From positions 62,001-126,000 of the forward strand of contig NZ_PJIN01000003.1 in the NCBI RefSeq assembly GCF_002929705.1: 64,000 nt of DNA, given 5' to 3'. The first letter of the stretch is position 1. Each line of letters starts with the position of its first letter. Below are positions 1 to 8,323 of the stretch, in pieces. The notes beneath the pieces were generated by a model that saw only the letters and a program-made list of their open reading frames with translations, did not search any database and was not told the origin of the DNA. The position numbers and the translations under genes were made by a program. This DNA comes from Arthrobacter sp. N199823. Its GTDB lineage: Bacteria > Actinomycetota > Actinomycetes > Actinomycetales > Micrococcaceae.

Positions 1-807
1 GGCGACGATGACGACGGCGACAATGACCCAGATGAGGTTCTCGGCCGTAATGAGCTTCAGGGCAACTGCCGCAACAATAATGACGATGCCGGCAATGGCC
101 AGTCCACCGAACTTGCCATACTGCGCCCGGGGGAGCGGGTTCGGGACATCGTGGGCGGACGCCGGAAGGTTCTTGCGCGTCAAGCCGTACTGCAGCAGGC
201 CGAAGGCCATACCAACGGCGGCGGCCGCGAAGCCAATGTGGAAGCCCCACGAAACCTGCAGCCAGCCGGTGACCAGCGGACCGATGAGCCCACCGATGTT
301 GATGCCCATGTAGAAAATGGAGAATCCTGCGTCGCGGCGGGTGTCATTCTTGGCGTACAGCGTTCCCACCAAGGCGGTGGCGTTAGCCTTTAGGCCGCCG
401 GAGCCGATGCCGATCATGATCAGGCCGATAGTCAAACCAACGGCGCCGGGGAGCAGAGCCAGCGACAAGTGGCCGGCCATGATCAGGATGGCGCTGAAGA
501 ACAGCACCCGTTCCGAACCCATGAGCCGGTCCGCCACCCAGGCACCCAGAATCGTGGAGAGGTACACGCCACCACCGTAGGCACCAACAATGGCGAGGGC
601 AGTTCCCTGGTCAATGCCGAGGCCACCCTGCGTGACGGAGTAGTACATGTAGTACGCAAGGATTCCCTGCATGCCATAGAAGGAGAACCTTTCCCACAGC
701 TCGACGCTGAAGAGGTTCAGCAGCATCTTTGGCTGACCGAAAAAGGCGGTGTCGGGATGTTTTTGGGGAGCCGTTGCCGGATCGGCGGGGCTTTTTTGTG
801 AACTCAC
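1..807 (-). CDS. POT/PTR-family proton-dependent peptide transporter (3' end cut off)
   Basis: The frame is open from a GTG at 807 down to base 1, giving the first 269 residues of a membrane protein that continues outside the window. After a hydrophilic N-terminus it carries the motif ELWERFSFYGMQ followed by AYYMYYS, the hallmark of the first helix of POT/PTR peptide transporters, with the ExxER-type proton-coupling residues. Further hydrophobic helices follow (around GAYGGGVYLSTILGAWVADR and later segments). The family imports di- and tripeptides with protons across the cytoplasmic membrane. The GTG start is chosen because the upstream ATG at 833 is out of frame and soon stops, and no other start codon is in frame. 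The gene is divergent from the rhodanese gene. Confidence 0.88.
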   Translation of the reverse strand, partial: MSSQKSPADPATAPQKHPDTAFFGQPKMLLNLFSVELWERFSFYGMQGILAYYMYYSVTQGGLGIDQGTALAIVGAYGGGVYLSTILGAWVADRLMGSERVLFFSAILIMAGHLSLALLPGAVGLTIGLIMIGIGSGGLKANATALVGTLYAKNDTRRDAGFSIFYMGINIGGLIGPLVTGWLQVSWGFHIGFAAAAVGMAFGLLQYGLTRKNLPASAHDVPNPLPRAQYGKFGGLAIAGIVIIVAAVALKLITAENLIWVIVAVVIVA

Positions 808-987
808 GTGACCAATTTTTGCACTAATGTCATGGATCGTCACATTTGGGTGCCTGAATCTTCAAGCGGGTATAAGCCCTAGGGACGCCAAATCCCTGCT
901 CGGCCCGGCGTGCGCTTCGCTCACCCCGGGTCCCTTTCGGAGCTACGCTTAGACCATAATTTGCCTTTACTTGCAGGGAGAGAACAG

Positions 988-1314
988 ATGTCTGACATCA
1001 TGAACGTCACGGTAACCGACTTGGCCGAGGATGCCGCCATCCTGGACGTCCGCGAAGACTATGAATGGGAGGCCGGACATGTGGAGGGTGCGCTGCACAT
1101 TCCACTCGAGCAGCTACCGGCTCGCCTCGAAGAGCTTGATCCTGACGTGGATGTCAATGTCATCTGCCGTACCGGTGGCCGTTCATTCCGTGCCACCACC
1201 TGGCTGAACCAAAACGGCTACAGCGCCTTCAACGTGGTCGGCGGTATGGGAGCCTGGTTCGAAGCCGACAAGCCCATGGTCGCTGCAAACGGCGAAACGC
1301 CCCGCGTTCTCTAA
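988..1314 (+). CDS. single-domain rhodanese-like sulfurtransferase
   Basis: This is a 108-residue, single-domain rhodanese. The fold is recognisable from ILDVREDYEWEAGH near the N-terminus and the active-site loop CRTGGRS with the persulfide-carrying Cys60. Single-domain rhodaneses move sulfane sulfur between donors and acceptors in the cytoplasm; the physiological partner cannot be read from the sequence. The ATG at 988 is preceded by a purine-rich ribosome site (GGGAGAG) at good spacing. A second ATG 12 bases further in is possible, and an upstream in-frame ATG at 910 would add a tail with no family character. A CATAAT box just upstream (about 953-958) may be its -10 element. Confidence 0.9.
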   Translation: MSDIMNVTVTDLAEDAAILDVREDYEWEAGHVEGALHIPLEQLPARLEELDPDVDVNVICRTGGRSFRATTWLNQNGYSAFNVVGGMGAWFEADKPMVAANGETPRVL

Positions 1315-1360
1315 TTTCTTCCTACCAACCAGATTCCACCCCCAACGAGAGCGGCTCTCC

Positions 1361-2299
1361 ATGACATCTGCGCCCTTTGATACCACCCTGCCCCTGACAT
1401 TCCTTGGGCCAGAGGGGACCTTTACCGAAACTGCCTTGCTGCAGGTTCCGGGCGCAAGTGACATGGTGCGAGTTCCGTCTGGCAACGCCGCCGCCGCCTT
1501 GACTATGGTGCGCAATGGCCAAGCCTTCGCCGCCATGCTGCCCATTGAGAACTCTATTGAAGGTGGCGTGCCGGCCACGCTGGACGCCATCTCCAAGGGC
1601 ATGGAACTGCGCATCTTGCACGAAGTTGTAGTGCCAGTCAGTTTCGTCCTGGTGGCGCCGGCCGGTGTGACGCTCGAGGACGTAAAAGGTGTAGGTACCC
1701 ATCCGCACGCTTGGGCACAGACGCGCGACTGGTTTAACGAGAACCTCCCGGCCGCCACCCATGTCCCGGCAAATTCGACGGCGGCTGCCGCACACATGCT
1801 CGTGACCGGCACCGACGCTTTCCAAGCCGCAGTCTGCGCACCGCTGGTGGCTGCGCAAACCGGCCTGAACATTCTGGCCGCAGCCATCGAAGACAACCTG
1901 GGGGCTGTCACACGCTTTGTGTTGGTGGGTCAGCCCGGTGCAATGCCCGCGCCCACCGGTGCCGACAAAACAACTCTGTCCATCCCGCTGCCGAAGGATC
2001 GCCCTGGTGCGTTGATGGCGCTGCTGGAGCAGTTCGCTAGCCGCGGCGTGAACCTGAGTCGCATCGAGTCCAGGCCAACCGGGCAGTTCCTGGGCCACTA
2101 CACGTTTAGCGTTGACGTTGACGGACACATCCACGACGCTCGTGTGGCTGACGCTTTGCGCGGCCTGCACCGAGTCAGCCCTGGCATCCGCTTCCTAGGT
2201 TCCTACCCGAGGGCGGATCAGCAGTCGCCGAAGGTCCGTTCCTACAACGCCGATGTCGCCTTTGCTGATGCTGCACGTTGGGTAGATTCCCTCGGCTAG
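1361..2299 (+). CDS. pheA: prephenate dehydratase
   Basis: The enzyme converts prephenate to phenylpyruvate, the committed step to phenylalanine. The 312-residue protein has a periplasmic-binding-protein-like catalytic domain with GPEGTFTETAL at the start, PIENSIEGG and the catalytic TRF motif (TRFVLVGQPG), then an ACT regulatory domain from about residue 205 with the ESRPTG motif and a RPGAL element. The last two match the GAL and ESRP phenylalanine-binding motifs, so feedback inhibition by Phe is expected. The protein is monofunctional, with no fused chorismate mutase, as usual in actinobacteria. It lies 46 bp after the rhodanese gene and may be co-transcribed with it. The ribosome site before the ATG is weak. 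Confidence 0.95.
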   Translation: MTSAPFDTTLPLTFLGPEGTFTETALLQVPGASDMVRVPSGNAAAALTMVRNGQAFAAMLPIENSIEGGVPATLDAISKGMELRILHEVVVPVSFVLVAPAGVTLEDVKGVGTHPHAWAQTRDWFNENLPAATHVPANSTAAAAHMLVTGTDAFQAAVCAPLVAAQTGLNILAAAIEDNLGAVTRFVLVGQPGAMPAPTGADKTTLSIPLPKDRPGALMALLEQFASRGVNLSRIESRPTGQFLGHYTFSVDVDGHIHDARVADALRGLHRVSPGIRFLGSYPRADQQSPKVRSYNADVAFADAARWVDSLG

Positions 2300-2415
2300 A
2301 AGGGACGAGTACTTTCGCGCAAGCACGGGCAAGCCTATGCTTGGCCTATCTCAACAAGATTACTTACCGGAGACGGTAACGAAGTTGCTCCCAGCAGGGA
2401 AGAGGCGAGTCAATT

Positions 2416-2589
2416 ATGGATCCGCATGCAGGCACGGATAGCGGCCAGGACGGCACCATCGTGAACCCGGGTCGTAAGACCGGGCCGGATACCTCGGTCG
2501 GTGACGAGGGCGACGACGCGAACGAGTTGCGCTTTAACGAAGAGGAACGCCTCATCCGAGAACAGTCGCAACGCCCAGAAACTGACTGA
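2416..2589 (+). CDS. small acidic conserved-type protein (57 residues), unknown function
   Basis: A short ORF of 57 codons starts at an ATG preceded by a purine-rich GGGAAGAGGCGAG stretch. The product is strongly acidic and hydrophilic (DEGDDAN, NEEERLIREQ), has no membrane segment and no cysteines, and looks largely disordered with a short charged helix at its C-terminus. I do not recognise a family. Support for a real gene comes from the ribosome-site-like sequence, the compositional character of a soluble protein, and the placement between pheA and the convergent kinase gene in an otherwise empty gap. A spurious ORF remains possible. Confidence 0.55.
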   Translation: MDPHAGTDSGQDGTIVNPGRKTGPDTSVGDEGDDANELRFNEEERLIREQSQRPETD

Positions 2590-2647
2590 AGGCTATGTGC
2601 TCAGAGCCAAGCCGGGTTGAGTTTAAGGTGGTTGCCCCTCAGGATCC

Positions 2648-3715
2648 TTAGGCCGGGTTGTTGGGTGCGGCCACCCGCACCAGCACCGCTTTGGGCTCCA
2701 CGCTGACCTTCACGCAGGTTGCCGGGCCGGAGGGGTCGCCATCAATCTGGGTTTCTACGGGCATAACAGTACGAATAGTCAGGTTCTTGGACCGGTAAAA
2801 ATCAATGACCGGCAGATGGTTCTTGTGCTGGAACACCACTTTGCCGGCCATCGCGATCCACCCCAGGGCGCTCCGGGGACTGATCACCACAACGTCTAGG
2901 ACGCCGTCGTCAATGAGCGCGCCGGGCACAAAGTCAATGCCGCCGGGCAGCAGGCCACAGTTGGCGAATAGCACGGAGCGGACCTTGCGTTGCTGAGCCG
3001 GTTCGTTATCGAGGGTGATGCTGACCTTCTTGCGCCGCCCCGCCATATGGCGCAGGCCGGCCTCACTGTAGGCCAGCCAGCCCACGTGCTCCTTGAGCTT
3101 TGAATTGGTGTCATTCATGACGTCCGCATCCATGCCCAGGCCCGCAATAACCATGAAGGAATGCTTTGACGCGGCGCCTGTCACGGCGTCCTCAAGCTCC
3201 ATGAGTCCGGCGTCAATGTGGCGCTGGTGGCCAAAGAGCGCAATTTGCACGCAGCCAGCCACGTCGGTGACGTCGAGGCTAAGGTTGCGGGCCAAGAGAT
3301 TGCCTGTGCCCAACGGCACAATGCCCAAAGGGATTTCCGTCCGTCGCAGGGTCTGGCCCACAGCGCGTACTGTGCCGTCTCCGCCGCCCACAATTACGAC
3401 GTCGGACTTTGCATCCAGCGCTGCCTGCGCCATGGAGAAACCGGGGTCCTCGGCGGTGGTCTCCAGGAACAGCGGCTCCGGCCAGCCGGCTTTGGAAACG
3501 GAACGGCGGATGAAGGCCTTGGCTGCCTCGGCGCCATTCTTGGTGGGGTTATAAATGAATGCCACTTGTTGTTTGGCGATGTTGATCTTGTGCGGAGAAT
3601 CGGCCACGGCACTGCGGGTGTGCTTTTGTGCAAGCTTGCGCACACCAAGCCAACTGGCGGCGGCAACAAGCACAATAATGACCACAATGAGGATGACAAG
3701 GAGTTCAGTTTCCAT
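2648..3715 (-). CDS. diacylglycerol/lipid kinase family protein (DAGK catalytic domain)
   Basis: The 355-residue protein begins with one N-terminal membrane helix (about residues 5-24, rich in I, V and L), then a DAGK/NAD-kinase-type catalytic domain. The nucleotide-binding signature GGGDGTVRAVG and the following PLGTGNLLARNL are those of bacterial DgkB/YegS lipid kinases. These phosphorylate diacylglycerol or related lipids using ATP at the inner face of the membrane, recycling lipid from lipoteichoic acid or phospholipid turnover. The membrane anchor fits a lipid substrate. The exact lipid cannot be told from the sequence. The gene is convergent with the small acidic protein and divergent from serS, with 51 bp between starts. 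Confidence 0.88.
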   Translation of the reverse strand: METELLVILIVVIIVLVAAASWLGVRKLAQKHTRSAVADSPHKINIAKQQVAFIYNPTKNGAEAAKAFIRRSVSKAGWPEPLFLETTAEDPGFSMAQAALDAKSDVVIVGGGDGTVRAVGQTLRRTEIPLGIVPLGTGNLLARNLSLDVTDVAGCVQIALFGHQRHIDAGLMELEDAVTGAASKHSFMVIAGLGMDADVMNDTNSKLKEHVGWLAYSEAGLRHMAGRRKKVSITLDNEPAQQRKVRSVLFANCGLLPGGIDFVPGALIDDGVLDVVVISPRSALGWIAMAGKVVFQHKNHLPVIDFYRSKNLTIRTVMPVETQIDGDPSGPATCVKVSVEPKAVLVRVAAPNNPA

Positions 3716-3766
3716 GATTCTCTAACCTTAGCGGCTGAACTTGCATTGATTGGATAGGCTTAGGGC

Positions 3767-5044
3767 GTGATCGATGTACGAGACCTCTGCGAAAATCCCG
3801 AAATTTACCGTGCCAGCCAACGTGCGCGTGGTGCCGAACCGTCTGTGGTGGACGCCATCATCGCCGCGGATAGCTCCCGGAAGTCGGCGATCACCTCTTT
3901 TGAGGCGCTGCGGGCCGAGCAAAACGCCTTTGGTAAGAAGGTTGCCAAGGCTAAGGGCGAAGAAAAAGCCGCCCTCTTGGCTGAGGTGAAGGAGCTGGCC
4001 GTTGCCGTCAAGGCCGCTGCGGCAGCTTCTGATGCCGCAGCAGCCGAGCAAGACGTCTTGGTGCGCAGCATCCCCAACCTAATTTCCGAGGGTGTCCCCG
4101 AAGGTGGCGAGGACGATTTTATCGTCGTCAAAACCGTGGGTACCCCGCGCGAATTCCCCGACTTTAAGCCCAAGGACCACCTGGAAATTGGTGAGCTCAT
4201 TGGCGCCATCGACATGGAACGCGGCGCCAAGGTGTCCGGTTCACGTTTTTACTTCCTCAAGGGCGTAGGTGCCCGCCTGGAAATGGCGCTGTTGCAAATG
4301 GCCATGGATCAGGCCATTGAAGCCGGATTCACACCCATGATCACCCCCACACTGGTGCTGCCTGAGACCATGGCCGGCACCGGCTTTGATGTGGCCCATG
4401 ACGCCGAGATCTACCGCCTCGCCGAGGACGATCTGTACCTGGTGGGCACCTCCGAGGTGGCCCTGGCCGGCTACCACGGCAATGAAATCATCAACGTCCA
4501 AGAACCCATCCGCTTTGCCGGCTGGTCCTCTTGCTACCGCCGCGAGGCAGGTTCGCACGGTAAGGACACTCGCGGAATCATCCGCGTGCACCAGTTCAAC
4601 AAGGTGGAAATGTTCGTTTACACCACAGTTGAAAAGGCTGCCGAGGAGCACCAGCGGCTGCTCGCGTGGGAAGAGGAAATGCTCGCCAAGGTTGAGCTGC
4701 CCTACCGCGTGATTGACACCGCAGCCGGAGACTTGGGTATGTCCGCATCCCGCAAGTTCGACTGCGAAGCCTGGGTCCCCACACAGGATGCGTACCGCGA
4801 GCTGACCTCCACCTCGAACTGCACCACGTTCCAGGCCCGGCGCCTGAACACCCGCGAACGTCTCGTGGCTGACGACGGCGGCAAGGGCGGCACCCGTGCG
4901 GTGGCCACCCTTAACGGCACGCTGGCTACCACTCGCTGGATTGTGGCGATCCTAGAGCACCACCAGAACGCTGACGGCTCCGTCAACGTTCCCGTGGCTC
5001 TGCGCAAGTACTTGGGCGGCATGGAAGTGTTCCCGGTGCTGTAA
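3767..5044 (+). CDS. serS: seryl-tRNA synthetase
   Basis: This 425-residue class II aminoacyl-tRNA synthetase charges tRNA-Ser. The N-terminal roughly 100 residues form the Ala/Lys/Glu-rich coiled-coil arm that grips the long variable arm of tRNA-Ser. The catalytic domain shows class II motif 2 ([16 protein letters not shown]) and motif 3 ([15 protein letters not shown]), plus the TSEVAL serine-binding loop. The length is typical. Translation starts at GTG 3767 (MIDVRDL, the usual bacterial SerRS beginning). There is no good ribosome site, so a leaderless or weakly led transcript is possible. It is followed by two long inverted repeats and then by a HAD phosphatase, a common actinobacterial neighbour. 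Confidence 0.97.
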   Translation: MIDVRDLCENPEIYRASQRARGAEPSVVDAIIAADSSRKSAITSFEALRAEQNAFGKKVAKAKGEEKAALLAEVKELAVAVKAAAAASDAAAAEQDVLVRSIPNLISEGVPEGGEDDFIVVKTVGTPREFPDFKPKDHLEIGELIGAIDMERGAKVSGSRFYFLKGVGARLEMALLQMAMDQAIEAGFTPMITPTLVLPETMAGTGFDVAHDAEIYRLAEDDLYLVGTSEVALAGYHGNEIINVQEPIRFAGWSSCYRREAGSHGKDTRGIIRVHQFNKVEMFVYTTVEKAAEEHQRLLAWEEEMLAKVELPYRVIDTAAGDLGMSASRKFDCEAWVPTQDAYRELTSTSNCTTFQARRLNTRERLVADDGGKGGTRAVATLNGTLATTRWIVAILEHHQNADGSVNVPVALRKYLGGMEVFPVL

Positions 5045-5057
5045 GGCTTTGCCTTTT

Positions 5058-5118
5058 ATGAACGCTGGGTTACTACTCACACTGTGCAAACAGCTGTGAG
5101 TAGTAACCCAGCGTTCAT
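5058..5118 (+). terminator. 24-bp perfect inverted repeat after serS
   Basis: The arms 5058-5081 and 5095-5118 are exact reverse complements (24 bp), with a 13-base loop that itself contains a CTGT/ACAG mini-stem. The repeat lies 13 bases beyond the serS stop codon, so transcription termination is the simplest role. It lacks a clear run of T after the stem, so it may act without the classical U-tract or protect the 3' end of the mRNA. Confidence 0.75.
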
Positions 5119-5147
5119 GTTTAAGTCGTCAAATGGGAACTCTAGCG

Positions 5148-5219
5148 TCGAGTCAGACGGAGCGCCGTCGAGTCAGACGAAGCACATCGTCTGACTCGAC
5201 GGCGCTCCGTCTGACTCGA
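5148..5219. repeat. 33-bp perfect inverted repeat built from a four-fold 14-base motif
   Basis: The arms 5148-5180 and 5187-5219 are exact reverse complements with a 6-base loop. Each arm holds the motif CGTCGAGTCAGACG or its overlap twice (5146-5159 and 5166-5179 on the left, mirrored on the right), so a 14-base word occurs in two direct and about two inverted copies. It sits between serS and the HAD gene, about 65 bp before the latter's start. It could be a terminator, an mRNA-stabilising structure or a protein-binding array. The sequence is unrelated to the hairpin just before it. Confidence 0.8.
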
Positions 5220-5283
5220 GAAGTTCACCGCATTAACAGCCCTGGTATGTGGCATTTTAAGGTCTATCTGCTTCACTAGAACT

Positions 5284-6129
5284 ATGACAATGACAGTAAA
5301 TACTGCAATCACCGGCATCGATGACCGGCCCACCACAAGCACAAAGTACCTTGTAGCCCTTGACGTTGACGGCACTTTGGTTGACCATGATGGCGTCATG
5401 AGCGACGGCGTCCGCGCCGCGGCACGCGCCGTGGTTGATGCCGGCCACCACGTCATCATCGCTACAGGGCGCTCACTCGGAGCCCTCCTGCCCATCGTGG
5501 AAATGATCGGCATGCGCACCGGTTACGGCGTGTGTTCTAACGGCGGCGTGACCATCCGGCTGGACCCGTCTCTGGAAAATGGCTATGAGGTCATTGAGCG
5601 AGTTACCTTCGATCCGGCTCCTGCCTTGAACGCTCTACGTGACAAAATCCCCGGGGCCCGTTTCGCGGTGGAAGATGCAGAGGGCAACTTCCTGGCCACC
5701 TCCCGCTTTCAGGACGACAGCTTTGGCATTGAAGCCCGCGGCGTGGACTTCGAGCACTTGTTGAACGCTGAGGCTGTGCGCGTTGTGGTCAACAGCGCCG
5801 AGGCCAGCACCCACGAGTTCTCCGAGGCCATTGCCGAAGCAGGGCTCAGCGGTGTCACCTACGCGATCGGCTGGAGCGCCTGGCTCGACATTGCCGCCGC
5901 GGGCGTTACCAAGGCATCCGCGCTCGAGGTAGTGCGATCGTCACTGGGCATTGCTCAGTCGCTGACAGTGGCCATGGGCGACGGTTCCAATGACATTGAA
6001 ATGCTTCGCTGGGCCGGTCGCGGTGTGGCCATGGGCCAGGCTGAGGCAGAAGTGAAGGCGGCCGCCAATGAGGTGACAACGTCCGTGTACGACGACGGTG
6101 CTGCCGCCATCTTGCGCAGCCTGGTCTAG
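5284..6129 (+). CDS. HAD-superfamily (Cof-type, subfamily IIB) phosphatase
   Basis: The 281-residue protein has the HAD motif I LDVDGTLVD (nucleophile Asp and acid/base Asp), a threonine-rich IIATGR motif II region and motif IV MGDGSNDIEML that binds magnesium. The large insertion between motifs II and III places it in the Cof-type IIB group, which dephosphorylates small sugar or nucleotide phosphates in the cytoplasm. The substrate cannot be assigned. The ATG at 5284 is followed 6 bases later by a second ATG, so the exact start is uncertain; the first about 20 residues are not conserved-looking. It is convergent with ppa, with two hairpins between them. Confidence 0.88.
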   Translation: MTMTVNTAITGIDDRPTTSTKYLVALDVDGTLVDHDGVMSDGVRAAARAVVDAGHHVIIATGRSLGALLPIVEMIGMRTGYGVCSNGGVTIRLDPSLENGYEVIERVTFDPAPALNALRDKIPGARFAVEDAEGNFLATSRFQDDSFGIEARGVDFEHLLNAEAVRVVVNSAEASTHEFSEAIAEAGLSGVTYAIGWSAWLDIAAAGVTKASALEVVRSSLGIAQSLTVAMGDGSNDIEMLRWAGRGVAMGQAEAEVKAAANEVTTSVYDDGAAAILRSLV

Positions 6130-6156
6130 TTCCAATGACCTGATAGTTAAAAGAAA

Positions 6157-6206
6157 GCGCTTGCGGATAAGGACGGCGGGTTAATGCCATCCGAATCCGC
6201 AAGCGC
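6157..6206 (+). terminator. hairpin ending the HAD phosphatase gene
   Basis: The 12-bp perfect arms 6157-6168 and 6195-6206 enclose a 26-base loop with its own imperfect GGACGGC/GCCATCC stem. It lies 27 bases after the HAD stop codon, between convergent genes, which fits a terminator. Confidence 0.65.
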
Positions 6207-6214
6207 CATCTTTC

Positions 6215-6244
6215 GAGCTGTTACGGCACTAACCGCAACAGCTC
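6215..6244 (-). terminator. hairpin ending ppa
   Basis: The arms 6215-6226 and 6233-6244 pair over 12 bp with one mismatch and a 6-base loop. It lies 6 bases beyond the ppa stop codon on the minus strand, a typical terminator position. Confidence 0.65.
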
Positions 6245-6250
6245 AGGGGA

Positions 6251-6739
6251 CTAGTGGCCCTGCGCTTCGAAGCGCTTGATGGAGGCTTCGAGCTCAGCCT
6301 CGGCGGCGGCGCGGTCCGCCCAGCCTTCAGCCTTGACCCACTTGCCGGGCTCCAGATCCTTGTAACGCATGAAGAAGTGCTCGATTTCCTTGACCAGGAA
6401 TTCGTCAACGTCGGAAAGTTCCTGGATATGGTCGTAACGCTTGTCGTCAACAACACACAGAACCTTGGCGTCTCCGCCGCCGTCATCGGTCATGTTGAAC
6501 ACGGCGATGGGGCGGGCGTCAACAACCACGCCCGGGTGCAGGTCAAAGTCCTGCAGCATGACGAGGGCGTCCAGAGGATCGCCGTCTTCGCCAAGGGTGT
6601 TGTCGAAGAAGCCGTAGTGGGTGGGGTACTGCATCGAGGTGAACAGCACGCGGTCCAGGCGGACACGGCCGGTCTCGTGGTCAACTTCGTACTTGACGCG
6701 TGATCCGCGGGGGATCTCGATGGTGACGTCGTGCTTCAT
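6251..6739 (-). CDS. ppa: inorganic pyrophosphatase (family I)
   Basis: This soluble enzyme hydrolyses pyrophosphate to two phosphates and so pulls biosynthetic reactions forward. The 162-residue protein has the family I signature [10 protein letters not shown] with its metal-binding aspartates, an [11 protein letters not shown] substrate-binding start, and YPTHYGF, all typical of prokaryotic hexameric PPases. The ATG at 6739 is chosen because GAGGAG lies 7-12 bases upstream and the family begins here; the longer frame to 6790 adds 17 residues with no family match. The gene is divergent from dacB. Confidence 0.96.
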   Translation of the reverse strand: MKHDVTIEIPRGSRVKYEVDHETGRVRLDRVLFTSMQYPTHYGFFDNTLGEDGDPLDALVMLQDFDLHPGVVVDARPIAVFNMTDDGGGDAKVLCVVDDKRYDHIQELSDVDEFLVKEIEHFFMRYKDLEPGKWVKAEGWADRAAAEAELEASIKRFEAQGH

Positions 6740-6925
6740 CGTTATGCTCCTCATGAGGTGGTGTGCGCGGCCAGAGACGGCCTCACGCAAAAAATCCGTC
6801 TAGTATGAGGATATAGGCGCTTTTGTCGCGCTAAAAACCCGCCCGGACTTTTCGGGCATCACAATGCCCTTTTCGGCCCGGCGCTTTGCCCACGGGCCGC
6901 CTGCCTCAAAGGAACCGCCTGCTTC

Positions 6926-8323
6926 ATGGGACGCACGTCAAAAGCTGTGACGAGCGGCTTGCTCATCTGCGCACTGGCCGCCGTATCCGTTCCGGCCGGG
7001 CTGTACCTGGCCCCGGCGTTCCTTCCGCAGGACCCTGCCGCCGTGGCCGTTGTACCTGCCGCCCAGCTGGCACCCACCACCATCAGCACCGTCAGTGGCG
7101 TTAACCCGCTGTCGGAGCAAGGGCCTCTTCCGGACGCGGCCCAACTCTCAAAGGAGCTGAAAAAGGCCTTGGCGTACGACGGCGAGGGCACCTTCAGCAT
7201 GTATGTCACCGATGTGTCTTCCGGCACCGAGCTGTTTTCCCAGGATGGGAAAGTGGCGCGGATACCGGCGTCGAACTTGAAATTGCTGACAGCGGCGGCA
7301 GCGCTGAAAACTCTGGGCCCGGACACACGGTTGCGCACAGAAGTGCGCGCCGGGGACAGTCCTCAAGAGATTGTCCTTCGGGGTGGCGGGGACTCCATGC
7401 TTGCAGCAGGGGACAGCGATCCCGCATCCGTCATGGGATACGCAGGTCTGGCTACCTTGGCGAAACAAACGGCCGCGGCATTAACCAAGGCCAAGGTCAA
7501 AGGGCCCATCACCCTCAGTGTTGACGACACCTTGTTCACGGGGCCCGCCCTGAACCCCAAATGGGCCAAGGGTGATGTGGACGCCGGTGAGATTGCGCCC
7601 ATTTTCCCGCTCGCTCTGAATGCCGGCCGCTTTGAGCCCGGGGTGCTCAGCGGCCCCCGACCCCAGGATTCGGCCGTGGTCGCGGCGCAAGCGTTTGCCG
7701 AGGCGCTCGCAGAGGCCGGGGTAACCACCACGGCAACCATTTCTCGCGCTAGTGGCACGGGTGCGACCCTGGCCTCGGTGGATTCGGCAACGATCGCGCA
7801 ACAGACCCAGTACATGCTGGATGAATCCGATAACTATGTGGCAGAGGTTATGGGCCGGATGGTGGCGGTGACGTTGGATCGCGAGGCCAGCAACACCTCA
7901 GCCGTGGCCGCCGTGCGCCACGTGGTGGAAGAACTTGGCCTGCCCTTAGACGGAGTTGTCACTACTGATAACAGCGGCCTGGCCGAAGGTAATCTGATCA
8001 GCGCCGAACGCTTGGTGAAGATGGTGACCCTGCTCCTGGCCGACCCCAGCTCCAACATTGGAGCGGCCTTGCCCGGCCTGCCGATTGCCGGACTGAGCGG
8101 ATCCCTGGCCCAACGTTTTACCGCGGAACCCCAACTGAGCGGGGCAGGGGTGGTTCGGGCCAAGACCGGCTCGCTCAATGAGGTGACCGCGCTGTCCGGA
8201 TACGTCATTAACTCCCACGGCAGGCTGTTGGCCTTCTCCATCCTGGGCAATGACCTGACAGGCGGTGCCGCTGCGGCACGCCCCGTACTGGACGGCGCCG
8301 CAGCGGTCTTAGCGCAGAGCTAG
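6926..8323 (+). CDS. dacB: D-alanyl-D-alanine carboxypeptidase/endopeptidase (penicillin-binding protein 4, peptidase S13)
   Basis: The 465-residue exported enzyme trims peptidoglycan stem peptides. It begins with a signal peptide or anchor (about residues 8-31). The three active-site motifs of penicillin-recognising serine peptidases are all visible in order: SNLK (SxxK, nucleophile Ser), SDN (SxN) and KTG (in RAKTGSLNE). The arrangement with a long insertion between SxxK and SxN is that of class C PBP4/S13 enzymes. The ATG at 6926 is preceded by AAGGAA at slightly long spacing. The last 4 bases overlap the end of the convergent CotH-type gene, so no separate terminator fits between them. 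Confidence 0.92.
   Translation: MGRTSKAVTSGLLICALAAVSVPAGLYLAPAFLPQDPAAVAVVPAAQLAPTTISTVSGVNPLSEQGPLPDAAQLSKELKKALAYDGEGTFSMYVTDVSSGTELFSQDGKVARIPASNLKLLTAAAALKTLGPDTRLRTEVRAGDSPQEIVLRGGGDSMLAAGDSDPASVMGYAGLATLAKQTAAALTKAKVKGPITLSVDDTLFTGPALNPKWAKGDVDAGEIAPIFPLALNAGRFEPGVLSGPRPQDSAVVAAQAFAEALAEAGVTTTATISRASGTGATLASVDSATIAQQTQYMLDESDNYVAEVMGRMVAVTLDREASNTSAVAAVRHVVEELGLPLDGVVTTDNSGLAEGNLISAERLVKMVTLLLADPSSNIGAALPGLPIAGLSGSLAQRFTAEPQLSGAGVVRAKTGSLNEVTALSGYVINSHGRLLAFSILGNDLTGGAAAARPVLDGAAAVLAQS

Noticed and set aside
5058..5219. The paired palindromes as ends of an insertion sequence or MITE
   Set aside because: There is no transposase and no target-site duplication, and the two palindromes have unrelated sequences.
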